A DNA stretch of 64,000 bases from Phoenix dactylifera (taxonomy: Eukaryota > Streptophyta > Magnoliopsida > Arecales > Arecaceae). Positions within the stretch are counted from its first letter, which is position 1. The number at the start of each line of letters is the position of its first letter. Below are positions 36,601 to 48,600 of the stretch, in pieces. Both the position numbers and the translations under genes were made by a program. The notes beneath the pieces are model-generated. The model did not search any database, was not told where the DNA came from, and saw only the letters and a program-made list of their open reading frames with translations. The stretch spans positions 21,979,674-22,043,673 of the forward strand of contig NC_052400.1 in the NCBI RefSeq assembly GCF_009389715.1. The letters are read 5' to 3'.

Positions 36601-38949
36601 TGTGGCTGGAATAAGAACAAACCTAGGATGGGAACCCATCTCATGTGGAATAAACAAGTTCTCCTCTTCCCATAGATAACGATCGAGATATACTACAAAA
36701 AAGATGACCAGTTTCCTCTGCATCACGGCAGACGACAAACCGACCCTACTGCACGTCTTCCACGGGTCCCAAAGCTCTACAGTTCAGCTTGGGCCATATT
36801 ACCATTCCAGAGAAGTTTCACCATTTCCAACGAGGCAAGAGGAAGATGGACAAAGGAAACGACCAGCGGCTGCTTGTCCTTGCTATCAAGGGTGGGGTAA
36901 CGGGCCTGTTTTGGAGGGAAGCGATACAGGACAGGGATAAGCGAACCGCAGTAGGCTGAATGGCTCATGATATGGCTGCTTTTCGATCTGCTTGTGGACG
37001 AGGGCAGTGCCTGTTTGCTTCCTTATCTCTTCCATTAATTTGGAGATGGTTGAGGACAAAAGGGTTTTTATCTTTTATTTTTATTCCTTTTTTTTTCTTC
37101 CCAATATCCCTCCTCCTTTTGTTCCTTATCTATCAAGCACTCCCATGTTTCATCCCTTGTCTGCATCCCTCAAGACTATCCGCTAGCAGCCCCCACTTGA
37201 GGACAATTGATCTGCTACTGGATACCATCTTCACCCACGCTGTCACCGTCCCATCTCGCGTTCTCATTCGCTCTCCTCGCTAATTGCCATAGCTACCACA
37301 AATGAGAGTGTCGTTTCTTCAGGAAAGTACTGTATTAGAGTGGTGTATATGATGCATGCCGTTTAACAGGACTCGGTGAACCTGTTTGCCCAACAAAACC
37401 TGATAAAGGGGGGATCAGCAAGACAGATTGGTTAGGTGATTATTCGATTATCCGACTCTAGTTATAGCGACAAACAATGCGCATGCATCAAGACGTACAA
37501 CCCCTAATTTTCAATGATGGTCGATATCCACCTAATTCTATCTGGAGTTTGAATTTGACACGACCTAGAAAGCGAACGCTCTCAAATGAGTGACTGAGAG
37601 GTTACGTACGTGTCGATCTGTCTGCAAGCCAAAGGTTGTGCGAGCTTGACCCGTTATTGGAGGGTTCAAGCTTCGATTAGGCTCGGACGTCATGTCTTTC
37701 CAGCCAGGCTGTTAACTGCTTGAATTAAACTGATAATTAAGTTGAATCCGAGCTTAATCTTGCTTTAGGACGCGACTGAGGTGCAATAACAAAGTAGTTG
37801 TGGACTGGAAGCAAATAGAGCTCATGTTAGATTTTATTCGATGTGAGTCACTGTTGCTGGGCCAGCTCTCAATGGCAGCGTCATCCGTGCATGGGTCCGA
37901 TTCATTATAAGATTACCAAGAGTCAAGCCAGGAGCGAAATAACTTGTAATGGAGCAGCAGCAGCTCATAGAGTAAGTTGGTAAAACTAGCTTGCTCGATC
38001 TACTGATAGGTAATGGAACAATTAATAGCTCATAGAGTAGTGAATTGGTAAAACTTACTCGATCCACTGATAGGGTAATTATTACATGGCTGATGGCACT
38101 ACTAAGGCGGGGCTTCACCCACCCTTTCTTTATGATGGCAATTACGCAGGCTCGGATACGTTGGCCCGCAGAATAGTTTGGCCTGTGCTGAATAAGGTTG
38201 CAACGTCTCGGGCTGCGGGTCCTCCAACAAAAAGAAACAAGAAGAGACAAGCCTGGGATGCAGAAGTATCTTCCCCAGATAACAAAATGAGCCAATATTG
38301 TTCTTCAAAAGTTTGAAGATACTTTAGCACCACTAATCATGGTTCTCTCTCCTCCGCTTCCCTACATATATCAGCAACCTTTTCTTTAATCAAATTAATT
38401 GACTTCTAAGCCCCACAGTCTTAAACAATGGGCAAGAAACCAGCGTATACGAATGGAAGGCATCGTGAAAAGAATATTTGAGTTTAGCGGTATCTTTCTT
38501 TTTAATTATTTTTTCCTATTTAACTCCAATTCGAATAGCTCCATGCTTTCAGCTCCAAAAGACATGCAGACGCATCCAAGAACGAGTTTAATTCATTTCC
38601 CGGACGCAAAACCATTCCCCATCTTACTTGTACCACTGAAACCCCATGGAGCAGTAAGTCCAGAAGAGGGTGCTGGGAATTACCATTACCAATCACCACC
38701 CCCAAATGTTAATTTCCTCCTCCACTCCACGTTCCATTGGTTATTTGAACTGACAAACTTCTCGACTAATTAGCCCCTTTTGTCTTGTTGTTGTATTTTA
38801 ATATCATGGAATTAACCCTTGACCAATTCCGCTGCAAAGCAATGAAGCATCCGCCCGCCAGTTTCAATACAAAGCCCACCCTTCCCACGTCCTCGTACCT
38901 ATGTGAAACGCCAGCCCTCCCTTCCTCCAGTCCCTCACCACTGATCACC
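33601..38949. other. Intergenic region between ISS1 and GA3ox
   Basis: The left end contains the probable ISS1 3' UTR. The rest is AT-rich spacer with short unrelated open frames. A direct duplication lies at 37962-38079. The GA3ox promoter should lie in the last 1-2 kb; no single promoter element stood out clearly enough to call. Confidence 0.5.
37962..38079. repeat. Direct repeat of about 53 bp upstream of GA3ox
   Basis: Two imperfect copies, 37962-38014 and 38027-38079, share AGCTCATAGAGTA, TTGGTAAAACT, CTCGATC and ACTGATAGG in the same order. They lie about 0.9 kb upstream of the GA3ox start codon. Confidence 0.8.
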
Positions 38950-40172
38950 ATGCCTCCCCTCTCCGATGAGTCTCACCCTCACCACACCCTCCGCCTCCAC
39001 CACCCTCGCCACTTCGACTTCGAGTCCATCCGTGAGGTCCCAGACTCGCACGCATGGCCCGACCTCCATGACCACCCGTCCGTCGAGCCGTCCGGGCCCG
39101 ACTCCGTGCCCGTGGTCGACCTCGACAGCCCCGACGCCGTTCTGCTCGTCGGCAGGGCTTGCCAGGAATGGGGCGTGTTCCAGGTCACCGGCCATGGCAT
39201 CCCTACGGACCTCCTAGACCGCCTCGAGTCCCAAATCCGGCGACTCTTCTCCCTTCCCACCCACCAGAAGCTCAAGGCCGCTCGCTCTCCCGGTGACATC
39301 GCAGGCTACGGGCTCGCCCCCATCTCTTCTTTCTTCCCCAAACTCATGTGGTCTGAGGGCTTCACCATCGCTGGCTCCCCTTTCGAGCATGCTCGCAAGC
39401 TCTTGCCCAAGGAATACTGCGCTGAATTCTGGTACATGCACCGCTCCCACCGTGCCATGCATACACTATACCATACTATGCTGTTATATAATATATAAAA
39501 CACATGCTAGGGTAGCGCACGATAAAAAGGTCCGAGTCCGATCCACTTGCATGTTTTCATGGCAGCAACGTAATAGAAGAATACAACAAGGTGGCGAAGG
39601 AGCTGGCCGGAAGGTTGATGCACCTGATGCTTCTTTCCCTGGGCCTCACGGAGGAGGATATCAGTTGGGCCGGCCCCATAAGAGACTCGGGAGACCTATC
39701 CGCCGTGATACAGCTCAACTCCTATCCGGCCTGCCCCGAGCCAGACCGTGCCCTGGGCCTCGCCGCCCACACCGACTCCAGCCTCCTCACCGTGCTTTAC
39801 CAGAGCGGCACGAGCGGGCTCCAAGTCCTACGGCCCGACCCGGCCAGGTGGGTCACGGTGCCTCCCCTTCCCGGCGTCCTCATCGTCCACGTCGGCGACC
39901 TCTCTCACATCCTCTCCAACGGCCACTTCCGAAGCGTCCTGCACCGGGCCATCGTCAACCGGAGGCACCACCGTCTCTCCGCGGCGTACATATGCGGCCC
40001 CCCGGCCCATGTCAAAGTGTCGCCCATCGACATGCTCCTCGGCCCAAGCCAGGGCCCGGCCTACCGGGCGGTGACATGGCCGGAGTACCTGGCCCTCAAG
40101 GGGAAGCTCTTCAACAAGGCTCTCGCTTCGATAAAACTTAGCAGAGAGCAATGGGAGGATCGCAGCAACTAA
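38950..40172 (+). CDS. GA3ox: Gibberellin 3-beta-dioxygenase (GA 3-oxidase)
   Basis: Two exons, 38950-39431 and 39566-40172, split by a 134-bp intron, encode 362 residues. The enzyme is a soluble 2-oxoglutarate/Fe(II) dioxygenase converting GA9 and GA20 to bioactive GA4 and GA1. GA3ox signatures are PDSHAWP near residue 31, the N-terminal VPVVDLDSPDA, GYGLAPISSFFPKLMWSEGF, and EYCAEFC-NVIEEY across the intron. The iron ligands are His229 and Asp231 (AAHTDSS) and His287 (VLHRAIVNR); the 2-oxoglutarate site is Arg297-x-Ser299. I chose the ATG at 38950 because homology to the family starts there; an in-frame ATG at 38806 adds residues with no family match. Exons are strikingly GC-rich, as in many monocot genes of this class. 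Length and motifs are complete, so it is probably active. Confidence 0.93.
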
Positions 40173-42618
40173 CGATATCTACCGCCTTCTAATACTGGTC
40201 GGTTTTGATTTGAGGATGATCGCGTATTCATGTCCGGCCGGGAAGCAAATGGCTAAGCCATCATAATTCATAAGACTAGGAGTGAGAGCATTGAAATTGT
40301 GGAAAGAGGACTTGAGAGTGAATTAGTTCCTTGCTGTCAACTGTGTCAGCTTCGGAAGACGATGTGGCCAGCGAGGCCAAGGAGGGAGCTAAGGATCAAA
40401 TCAAGTCAGATCAGATGAGTGAGGACAAGGAGCGCGTGCAAACAAAACGTCACTGTTCGTATACTGTCTTTGGCTCTTTGAGAAAAGGTGGGAAAGTTTA
40501 AAAGAAAGGTAAGAGATTTGGAAGGATTTCCATTTCAAACTATAGCGCTAGAGTACAGCGGAAGCGACGTGTGTGGCATGGTCGCGCACACGTAATGCGA
40601 TTCTCTTTTCGATGAAAGGAGACAAAACTTTTCTTGAAATGTAGGATATATTTTCCTTTGGACTGATGCACAAGAAAGAAACGTCCTGGATTAATAAATT
40701 AGCAAACGTTTAAGGAATGGGGTGGGCATCGTGAGGAAGAAATTGCAGCACAAAAACCCCTACACCTAAAAGAATATCTATCGCAATAGAACTAGGATGC
40801 CTCTTATGGCTCGGATACGAACAAAACCAACTAGGTTCCAACTTGGTGCATTTAAAAATTCGAGATGGCTCCAAACCGCCAGGCTCTGCAGGCGATAGAG
40901 ACGACATGGATGCCCCACTCCTGGGAGCTAGCTAGCAGATCTTTCTCCCTACTTGGGTACCCTAGTCCATATCCATTAGGTTAGCCCTCTGCCTTCGGAC
41001 AACTTGTTTCAGAGGCACCGGTTTGATCCTCGCCAGAGGGCAGGCTGTTGTTTTGTTTTCCCTTGGTCCGCAAAACTTCTCATGCAGAGATCACACGTCG
41101 GGCCTAGGTGCACAAAGCTTTAGCCATTTCAGGACAACCAACCATGGACCAAGAGCCAACCATGAGAGAGGATGGGACGGGTTTGGTAGGACGTGGGTTC
41201 CCTTTTGTCATGCGAGGGTGTGCAACCCGGACGCCATCATACGACGGTTGGATTCACATCAAAGCAAGACACGCCCACGCCCCCCAACCCCTCCACGAAG
41301 CCGTGGGTCACGTGCGGCAGTGTGCAAGCGAGGACGAGAACGTGGGCCGGAGTTCGTGCATGGACCTGTACAGATGGGCCTCCCATCCAAGTCTGTGCTT
41401 TGACACGCGAACGCACCACATTACCACCACCGGTCAGGGTCTGTATCACTAGCTTCCTGGCTCTTGACGTGCGAGGTTCGTTGGCCTACTTGATACGACA
41501 GCTGATGGAGACGTGCTGGTGATGATAAAATATATAATTTTTTTTTTTAAAAAAAATGAAGTATAAATTTTTCTTTTATCTTCCTAAAAAATAATAAAAG
41601 AATTTCAATAATAAAAATAATAGCAATCAAGCATCTCTTTTTTTTTTATCTGTTTTAAAATAAAAAAATATGCTTTTTTTTTTTTTTTGGTACAATAGCA
41701 GCTCACATCCGACCGATAGTTGCCAATAAAATGAGAAAATAAAAATTACAAAAAAAAAAAAAGAAGAAGCTCCGATCTATTCAGATAAAACTCTAGATAA
41801 AACCCAACGAGCCATTTTCTTTCCTAACAAACTAGAAGCAGCAACCCAATAATAATTAAAAAAAATTGAGGATCACGTACCTGGGGCTTCTGCGGGACAG
41901 GAGATGAACCTTAAGAAACCAACCAACCCGAAAAGCTTACGACAACCAGCAACAGGCTTTCAAGGTTCGAAAATTCAGCATGCAGACGATGATCAAGAGT
42001 TTCTGCAGCACTCGAGCCCGACAGTTCGGATCGCAACCTGGAGCAACGCATCACACCGACAACGTGACCACTCTTCCAGTGCCCTCCTCATCTACCTCAT
42101 CAATTTTGAGGAATAATAGAGCTGCTTAAATTTCAGCTATCCTGGCGAAAACAACAACAGAAGTCGGATGATCTAGACCCGTATTGACAGATGCCTCTCA
42201 AACAGTCCGCAGGATCCGGCAAGAATGGCTAATCACCCACACGATCCAGCAAGAATGGCAAAGTTTTCAACGTGAAACCAGCAATCGATTATGAAGCATT
42301 TCAGCAGGCAACGAAGCATGAACCTCAGGCAAGAAAGAAGAAATTTATGACGAAAAACGACCGCTATTAAAACAATATAATCCCCAGAAGTCCTATACGA
42401 AACGGCGGCGGCGGCGGCGGCGGCGGCACCAACGGAGATGTTGGTTAGTACCTATGCGGCAAATGAACTTTAGGATGCTAGATTTAGCGAGGCATTTGCA
42501 AAGAGACCCAGCAACCCTATTTTACCATAGCTGGACCGCGCTGCAACAACAAATCATCCCCAACAGAGCTAGCCTCCCTGGGCACACACCAGATGTATGC
42601 TCTCCTTGGAAGCAGGAT
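40173..42618. other. Intergenic region between GA3ox and the LEUNIG relic
   Basis: Probable GA3ox 3' UTR at the left, then spacer with T-rich runs (41537-41700). Overlapping open frames at 41023-41522 occur in three frames and on both strands and match nothing I know. The right-hand part (about 42100-42600) may be old 3' UTR of the LEUNIG relic and contains a CGG repeat. Confidence 0.5.
42403..42428. repeat. (CGG)n trinucleotide repeat
   Basis: About eight CGG units on the plus strand, that is CCG units in the sense of the LEUNIG relic, roughly 200 bp beyond its former stop codon. Confidence 0.9.
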
Positions 42619-45081
42619 TCACTTCCACAGTTCTAACAAAACTCGTCATGACTTGCAGATGCTACCCTCGTGAGCTGGAAGAGTCCACAGTCTTGCTCTC
42701 ACGCATATCCCAGACTTCGAGAGACCTGCACAAAAGCTCATGGATTCCCATGAGTACCCAAATTACTTAGCAAGCTGAGAAATTCAAACTCTGAAGCACG
42801 CAAAATGATGCGAGGTTAAAAATAACTGCAAAAGGCCTTCCTATCACTATTTGAAAATCCGTCATAATTGTACTTGATTTTTTCGCTAGTTGGAAAACAA
42901 CTATAATATATTACATTGATTATTCATCCTTGTGTTCTCTAAATCATAATCATATCATATAGTTTAAGCAATAAATAAAACAATCCGAGCCATGATCACA
43001 TCTACCGTTATAATGGAAACTCTCGAGGGTGGGCTCCACCCCCATTTGATCCCCACCCCAGTACGCTACAAAACGCCTTTTAATAGAGACACTCGGCAAG
43101 GATGACACTTCCCTATGTAGGATTTGGGCCCAAATCTTATCAAATGGATTTAGGACCAACCATGCGAGTCGTATACATGCCACCTTTGAAGCCATCGAAC
43201 GGAATGAGTCCATATGACTGAAGAATTTTACCATACAATTTAAGCATCTTTTTTCAAATTATAAATACCCAAACAGACTGCAGAATTCTGTGACCATTCG
43301 TGCTACTGCAGAATCTTCATGGAGTCCACACTGGATCAAGCCAAGAAAAATTGGTATTTAAGAACTTGGTCCTACAAGTCTATGCCTTTGTTACTCTGTA
43401 ATTCTAACACTACCTCAAACTCATTTCTCACGTCTGTGCTCCATGTCACAGAGCACTCTCAATATTCTTTTCTCTTTCTGAGAAATTCAATTTCCATGCC
43501 TTCCTTACTGTGTACATCTAAAATACTGATCTAAAGTTATCTATACTATATTAATAACTATGAATTTAGGCCTTCAGGCCTGTCAAATTTGTACAAGAGT
43601 GCCATTTAAATTCAAGAATGAGGAGCCGCCCATCATTGTATCCTCTGTCCCCACTAACCACCTAACAGCCCCCACTCCATCCAACCATATCTGCTTTTTT
43701 AGAAACATTGCAATGGATGGACATTACGACTTCCACAACTATTAGGAATATGGTTTCCACAAATACAAATATCATACCAACCGAACTATTTGGATTCAGC
43801 TTTAGATTCATTGCTTAATATTTAAAAATGCGGTAAAAGAAAGAATTACATTGAAGCAGGAAATTTTTTTTTAAAAAAAAAAAAATAGCCAACAGATAGA
43901 CAAACCTGATCAGCTCCTCAAAAGGAGTTTGACAAGCTTCCATCCTTTGTCACACTTGCAGCACCCATTTTATCTTGTTGGTGAAGATGGTGACTTCAAC
44001 TCTGTGACTGCTGACTCAATAAGGCATGCTGAGTAAGCTGCCGCTGCATCAGCTGGCTGCTGTTTTGTTGCTGCTGTTTTTGCCACTGAGCTATCTTCTA
44101 CTGCACAAAGTGAAAAAAATTACAAGGTAGAAAGCAACAAGATGACAAAAGGCAATGCACCAAATGAATAATTGTTGCAACTATTAATCTTGAGACAAAA
44201 AACATAAACATCAGATGAGTACAAAGAAAGCATACATTTATCCGCTAACTACTGGCACAAGAACTCATGATTAAAGTAACAGACCTGAGTTCTAAAGACA
44301 AATTCTTATTTCAAAGCGAAGCAAAACCATTTCTGCAAGCTCTGAGACAAGTACATCGTTCGACCAACATTCAACGTTCAAACCCATCGACCACAAGTGA
44401 TACTATGAACAAAAGCATCAACATCACAAACTATAAAATCGACCATCCATCATGTCCATCATTTAAAAGGTCAATATTCATTTCACAAAAAAAAAAAAAA
44501 ATCCATATCCTACAAGTATTGGAATCCCATTAAAAACAGAATATGCAAACAGCATGACCTTTTCAGTATTCATATATCACCAAAGATGATGACATGAAAA
44601 ATGCTTGTAAGTTGTCAAGCTCTGAGGTCAGGAGCAAAGGGACACCATCATACAAGCCAAAAAAGGTAATATCTCCTTTTCTCATACAGCTGGCACTAGA
44701 AAAGAGGAACCATGTCCCAGTATTCTCAAAACAAGAACTAGAGTTTCTTAATATGAGCAGCCAAACTTTAATAAGCATATCTGTGTCTGCATGTGGCAAG
44801 ACTGGAAAAGCAGTTTGTATTGGAGATCCAACATTTGGAATGACATCACCAACGGGTTTGACCGGCCATCCTTCCCAAGAACTAAATTTCTGTTGTTCAG
44901 AAAACAAAATAATTATGGCTTATTTTACTTAAATGCTCCCAGAAAATGTGTCATTGCTACTGCTTGGTAAGTTACAACCCACAACAATATGAAACTGGAA
45001 TTTTGATCTTAAAGCAGAGTCTATTTTAACATGCTAGTATGATCCCTGGTAGAACTTGATCACAAATAAAGACTTTAGATC

Positions 45082-45684
45082 AAGGTATGCTGAACCGACC
45101 GGAACCGGTCGGTTCAGCTTGTACCGAACCGGTGCCGACAGGCACCGGTACGGTACAGTGTATAAAAACGGTTCCAACCCAAACTGGGTCGGAATCGATT
45201 GCTCCGTACATGTACCGGTGCAAATCGGGCGGGTTCACGCCGGTACAAGCCCAAGCACAATTTTCTCGCGCGGGGGCGCACGGGGAAGAGCGAGAATATA
45301 TTTTTTTTTAAGAATCGTGCGCGGACGCGCGAGCGGAGAACGCGCGCCCGCGCGGGATTCCCCGCACAGGAACCGCGCCCGCGCATTCTCCAGCAGGGAA
45401 TCGCGCCTGCATGCGGTTCCCCGCGCGGGGCACCGTGCCCACGCGGGCTGCCAGCCCGCGTGGGGGCATTAAATGCCACAGAGTTTTAATGCCGCTCTAT
45501 GGCATTTGACGCGGACGCGGACGCGGACGCGCGCGGACGCGTTTTTTTTTTTTTTTGACGTCCGCGCGCGTGTGGCCACACACGCAGCTCCGGTTCGGTA
45601 CCAGTTCCACGCCGGTACCGAACCGGAACCGTACCGGTGCCGGTGCTCACCGGTACGCCAGTACGGTCGGTCCGGCGAACCTTG
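45082..45684. mobile_element. Mutator-like MITE, about 603 bp, GC-rich
   Basis: Ends are inverted repeats: AAGGTATGCTGAACCGACCG at the left and, read in reverse, AAGGTTCGCCGGACCGACCG at the right, 16 of 20 matching. A 9-bp near-duplication flanks it: CTTTAGATC at 45073-45081 and CTTCAGATC at 45685-45693. Nine bases is the Mutator target length. The interior is CpG-rich, full of ACCGGTACCGG-type palindromes near both ends, with a GGACGC short tandem repeat at about 45508-45540. It encodes no transposase. It interrupts an intron-derived part of the LEUNIG pseudogene. Confidence 0.75.
45508..45541. repeat. GGACGC hexanucleotide tandem repeat
   Basis: Four to five GGACGC units followed by GCGCGGACGCG inside the GC-rich MITE, next to a T-run at 45542-45556. 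Confidence 0.75.
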
Positions 45685-48600
45685 CTTCAGATCTTCTTTA
45701 ACGATTTTTGTCTTTTCATTTATGATGAAATGATGGATGGTAAGCCGGTATGCAAACCAGGGCAGAAATTATGTTCATCATGTAAACTCTGTATCATAAA
45801 AGGTTGGCAAATGAATTAGGATGATTAAGTTCTTGAAAAGTATAGTAGCTCATTACAATAAATGATAGGTCATAGGTGGTAATGATTCCAGTTGAATCAC
45901 TCTTCCGGTAGTGTCAACAGTACTTTAATGTTGTATCATCTTGATGGTGATCTCCACGACCTTACTGAAGATTAAGTAGAACTTTTGGAGTTCTCTATCA
46001 AGAAAAGTAGATCTTTTCAACATCATTATTGTAATTTTATTATCAACATCTACCTAAAACTGAAGATCAGGTTTTTGATTAGAAGTATTATTCATATCCA
46101 AGATTATCGTGTCGAATTGTGATTTGCAATTTCACAGTTCTGTCTAGGAGAGTTATTTCCCAATTTTTTTCCTGTAACAATGGTGCTACAACAGCAAGTG
46201 AACAAATTCTTCCCTATTGGAGTTTTATTTCTAACTGAAGGAAATAAGAGAGCGGAGATCTCTGATTTAATCTTTCAAAGATTGTTGAACAAGTACCAAA
46301 AGCTTGTATGAATCAGTTGAGGGAATTTTTAAAGCACCATTGTGTTATTTCAAAAGATCATTCTCCACAAACATTTTTTCTTAAGAACAAGAATATATAA
46401 GAACCTGATCAGCATGTAAATCCTTAATCAAGCAATTAATTATACGAAAACTAGAAGATCTGGTAGTTTCCAACTTCTAAAAGCAAAAGTTTCACACATA
46501 CTGATTCATAAAGCTCCTACTCTACAAAAATATTTTATTCACAGAAATTACAAATTTTGATACATCGTTGTTTAATCATCCATATAGTTGGGTCCATAGG
46601 GAAAGCTTACCAAGAGGAGAGCACAGAATGTATGAGATAAGGCGAGAGAGCAAATATTTGTAATTTTAGTCAAAAGAAATGACATCCTATAAGACAGGAT
46701 CTAATAAAATCTTATGACAATCAGTTGAAAAACTTACTATGAGGGGCCATCCTTTCAATGTCAAATTGCTCCCACCCTCATTAGGCCCTGCCATGAGGGC
46801 AGTAAATGTCAGCCTCAAGTACTTTCAAATTATAAATTTAGCCAAAGAACCAGAAATATTTTTTCTATAATCTACGAACTGATATACGTAAAAAATTAAC
46901 AACAGCTGCCATAAAACAAGCTCAGCAAAAAAAATGGCAGCAGACTGGGAAAAGTACAATGCCCAAAATTATCCATCATCACATAGGATGGTAAAACTAT
47001 GGAAACTCTTCTTGCTACTTGATCCCCATTACATAAGGGGTATGCAAGTGTTAATTAGGCTAGTATCTTACAAAAATGTTGTAATAGCAATTCTGAGAAA
47101 CAAAAAGAAAAGCATAACAGTTTGATACGTGCATGGTTACCACTTGGAGCTCCAATTAATGATCCATCAGGGCTTGCACCCCTGGGAGTCAATGCAGGAT
47201 TCATTTGAGCCTTGATGTCCTGTTACACAGTCTTAGTCATACCAACGAAACCAAGAAGGAAATCACAAGCATTATGTTAATAGAGATGCACCTGTGTTGA
47301 TCCAGGAAGCATTTGCAGTTCCAGGGTTCTGTCGCATTAAAGGATCAGTGGCAACTAGCCCATTTGGTGTACCATTTAGAAGATGGGTCCCTTCTCTACA
47401 CGGCTGCTGATTTTGTTGCTGTTGCTTCTGATGCCTCTGTAGCAGAAGTTGTTGCATTTGAATCTGTTGCCACTGCAGCTGAGGATCCTGCTGCTGTTTC
47501 TGTTGCTGATGTTCTCGAGCTCTAATTAGTTGAGTCGGCCAAAAATACCACCCAACTACAAGTGACATTCCTTATAAACCACAACTTGTATAGATAATAC
47601 TGTAATAGGGTCTCTATCTCAGCAAGAGATTAAAAAAAAAAAAAGAAGCCATCTTTGCCAAATTTTATTGAGAGAAACCTACTAAACACAAATTCAACCT
47701 TAAACTAAAAGAAACTTACAGGTGCAATTTAAAGTTGAGATCAATTCTGCACGTTGAGCTTCCAAGAGATACCAGAAATTAGGGCTCCTTAGATTCAGAA
47801 TTAAATATTGGTTAAGTTAAAGACCAAATTGATGGTTGACACCCCAATCTTAAACATCAAAAAGTATTTCTGGCTACCCTCAGTTTAAATCCATAAATGA
47901 GAGATACATAGTCAGAAAAATAGTCTTGATAATTGACATAATATTGAAAATATTCATTGTGAAACATCAAAAAACTAGAAGGAACCAAAAAGCATTCTAC
48001 TAAATCAGAAAGTCTACTATGAAACCAATTAATGTAGTTCAGTAAACTTGACATTGACCCAAGATAATTCAAGTAATAAAGCAGGAAATCAGAATTCTCA
48101 AGAAAGGACATAGTATCCAAAGTAAAAGCAGATAAAGTAATGCAAATAAATTTCACTAACATGTAAAAGATAATCCGAGTGCTTTTCATTCGTTCTTGGA
48201 ATAAAAATATCCCAAAAGACGGACCACCATTCAAAGAGAAATCCACCCAAAGCATCAATTGCTGAAAAACAATGGTATTTAGCATCAAAAGTAAACTAAA
48301 ACCAGGAAAAGTCGAAACCTAAAACCCTAAGTGCATCTTGAACACCTCTGCCCATATTAAAATTCACATACCACTCACCAACAGGATCTGAAGATACCCT
48401 TACCTCCGCTTGAAATGCTTTTGCAGATGCATGCAAATGCCTCTTCATGAAATAATCATAAATAGACACATCCAGCCTGTCACCAGGCTCACACGAAAAA
48501 GAATACAGTATTACAACTTCCAAGTTCGAGCCCACTAGGAATACTACCTAATTGGAGTTCAATAACAAAAAAAAAAAAAAGAATAAAGTACAAAGAATTA

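Noticed and set aside
38806-38949. An upstream in-frame ATG for GA3ox
   Set aside because: The extra 48 residues have no family match and composition drops to that of a leader; the family N-terminus begins just after 38950.
41023-41522. Open frames of 70-126 codons
   Set aside because: Three frames and the opposite strand are open together, there is no recognisable motif, and no splice-linked exon nearby.
42950-43234. Minus-strand 94-codon open frame within the LEUNIG relic
   Set aside because: It does not match WD40 or any LEUNIG segment and looks like transposon-derived filler; I could not assign it.
43260-43340. A possible remnant of a penultimate WD40 exon
   Set aside because: A few words such as GAAGATTCTG recall the family sequence, but the match is too short and broken to call.
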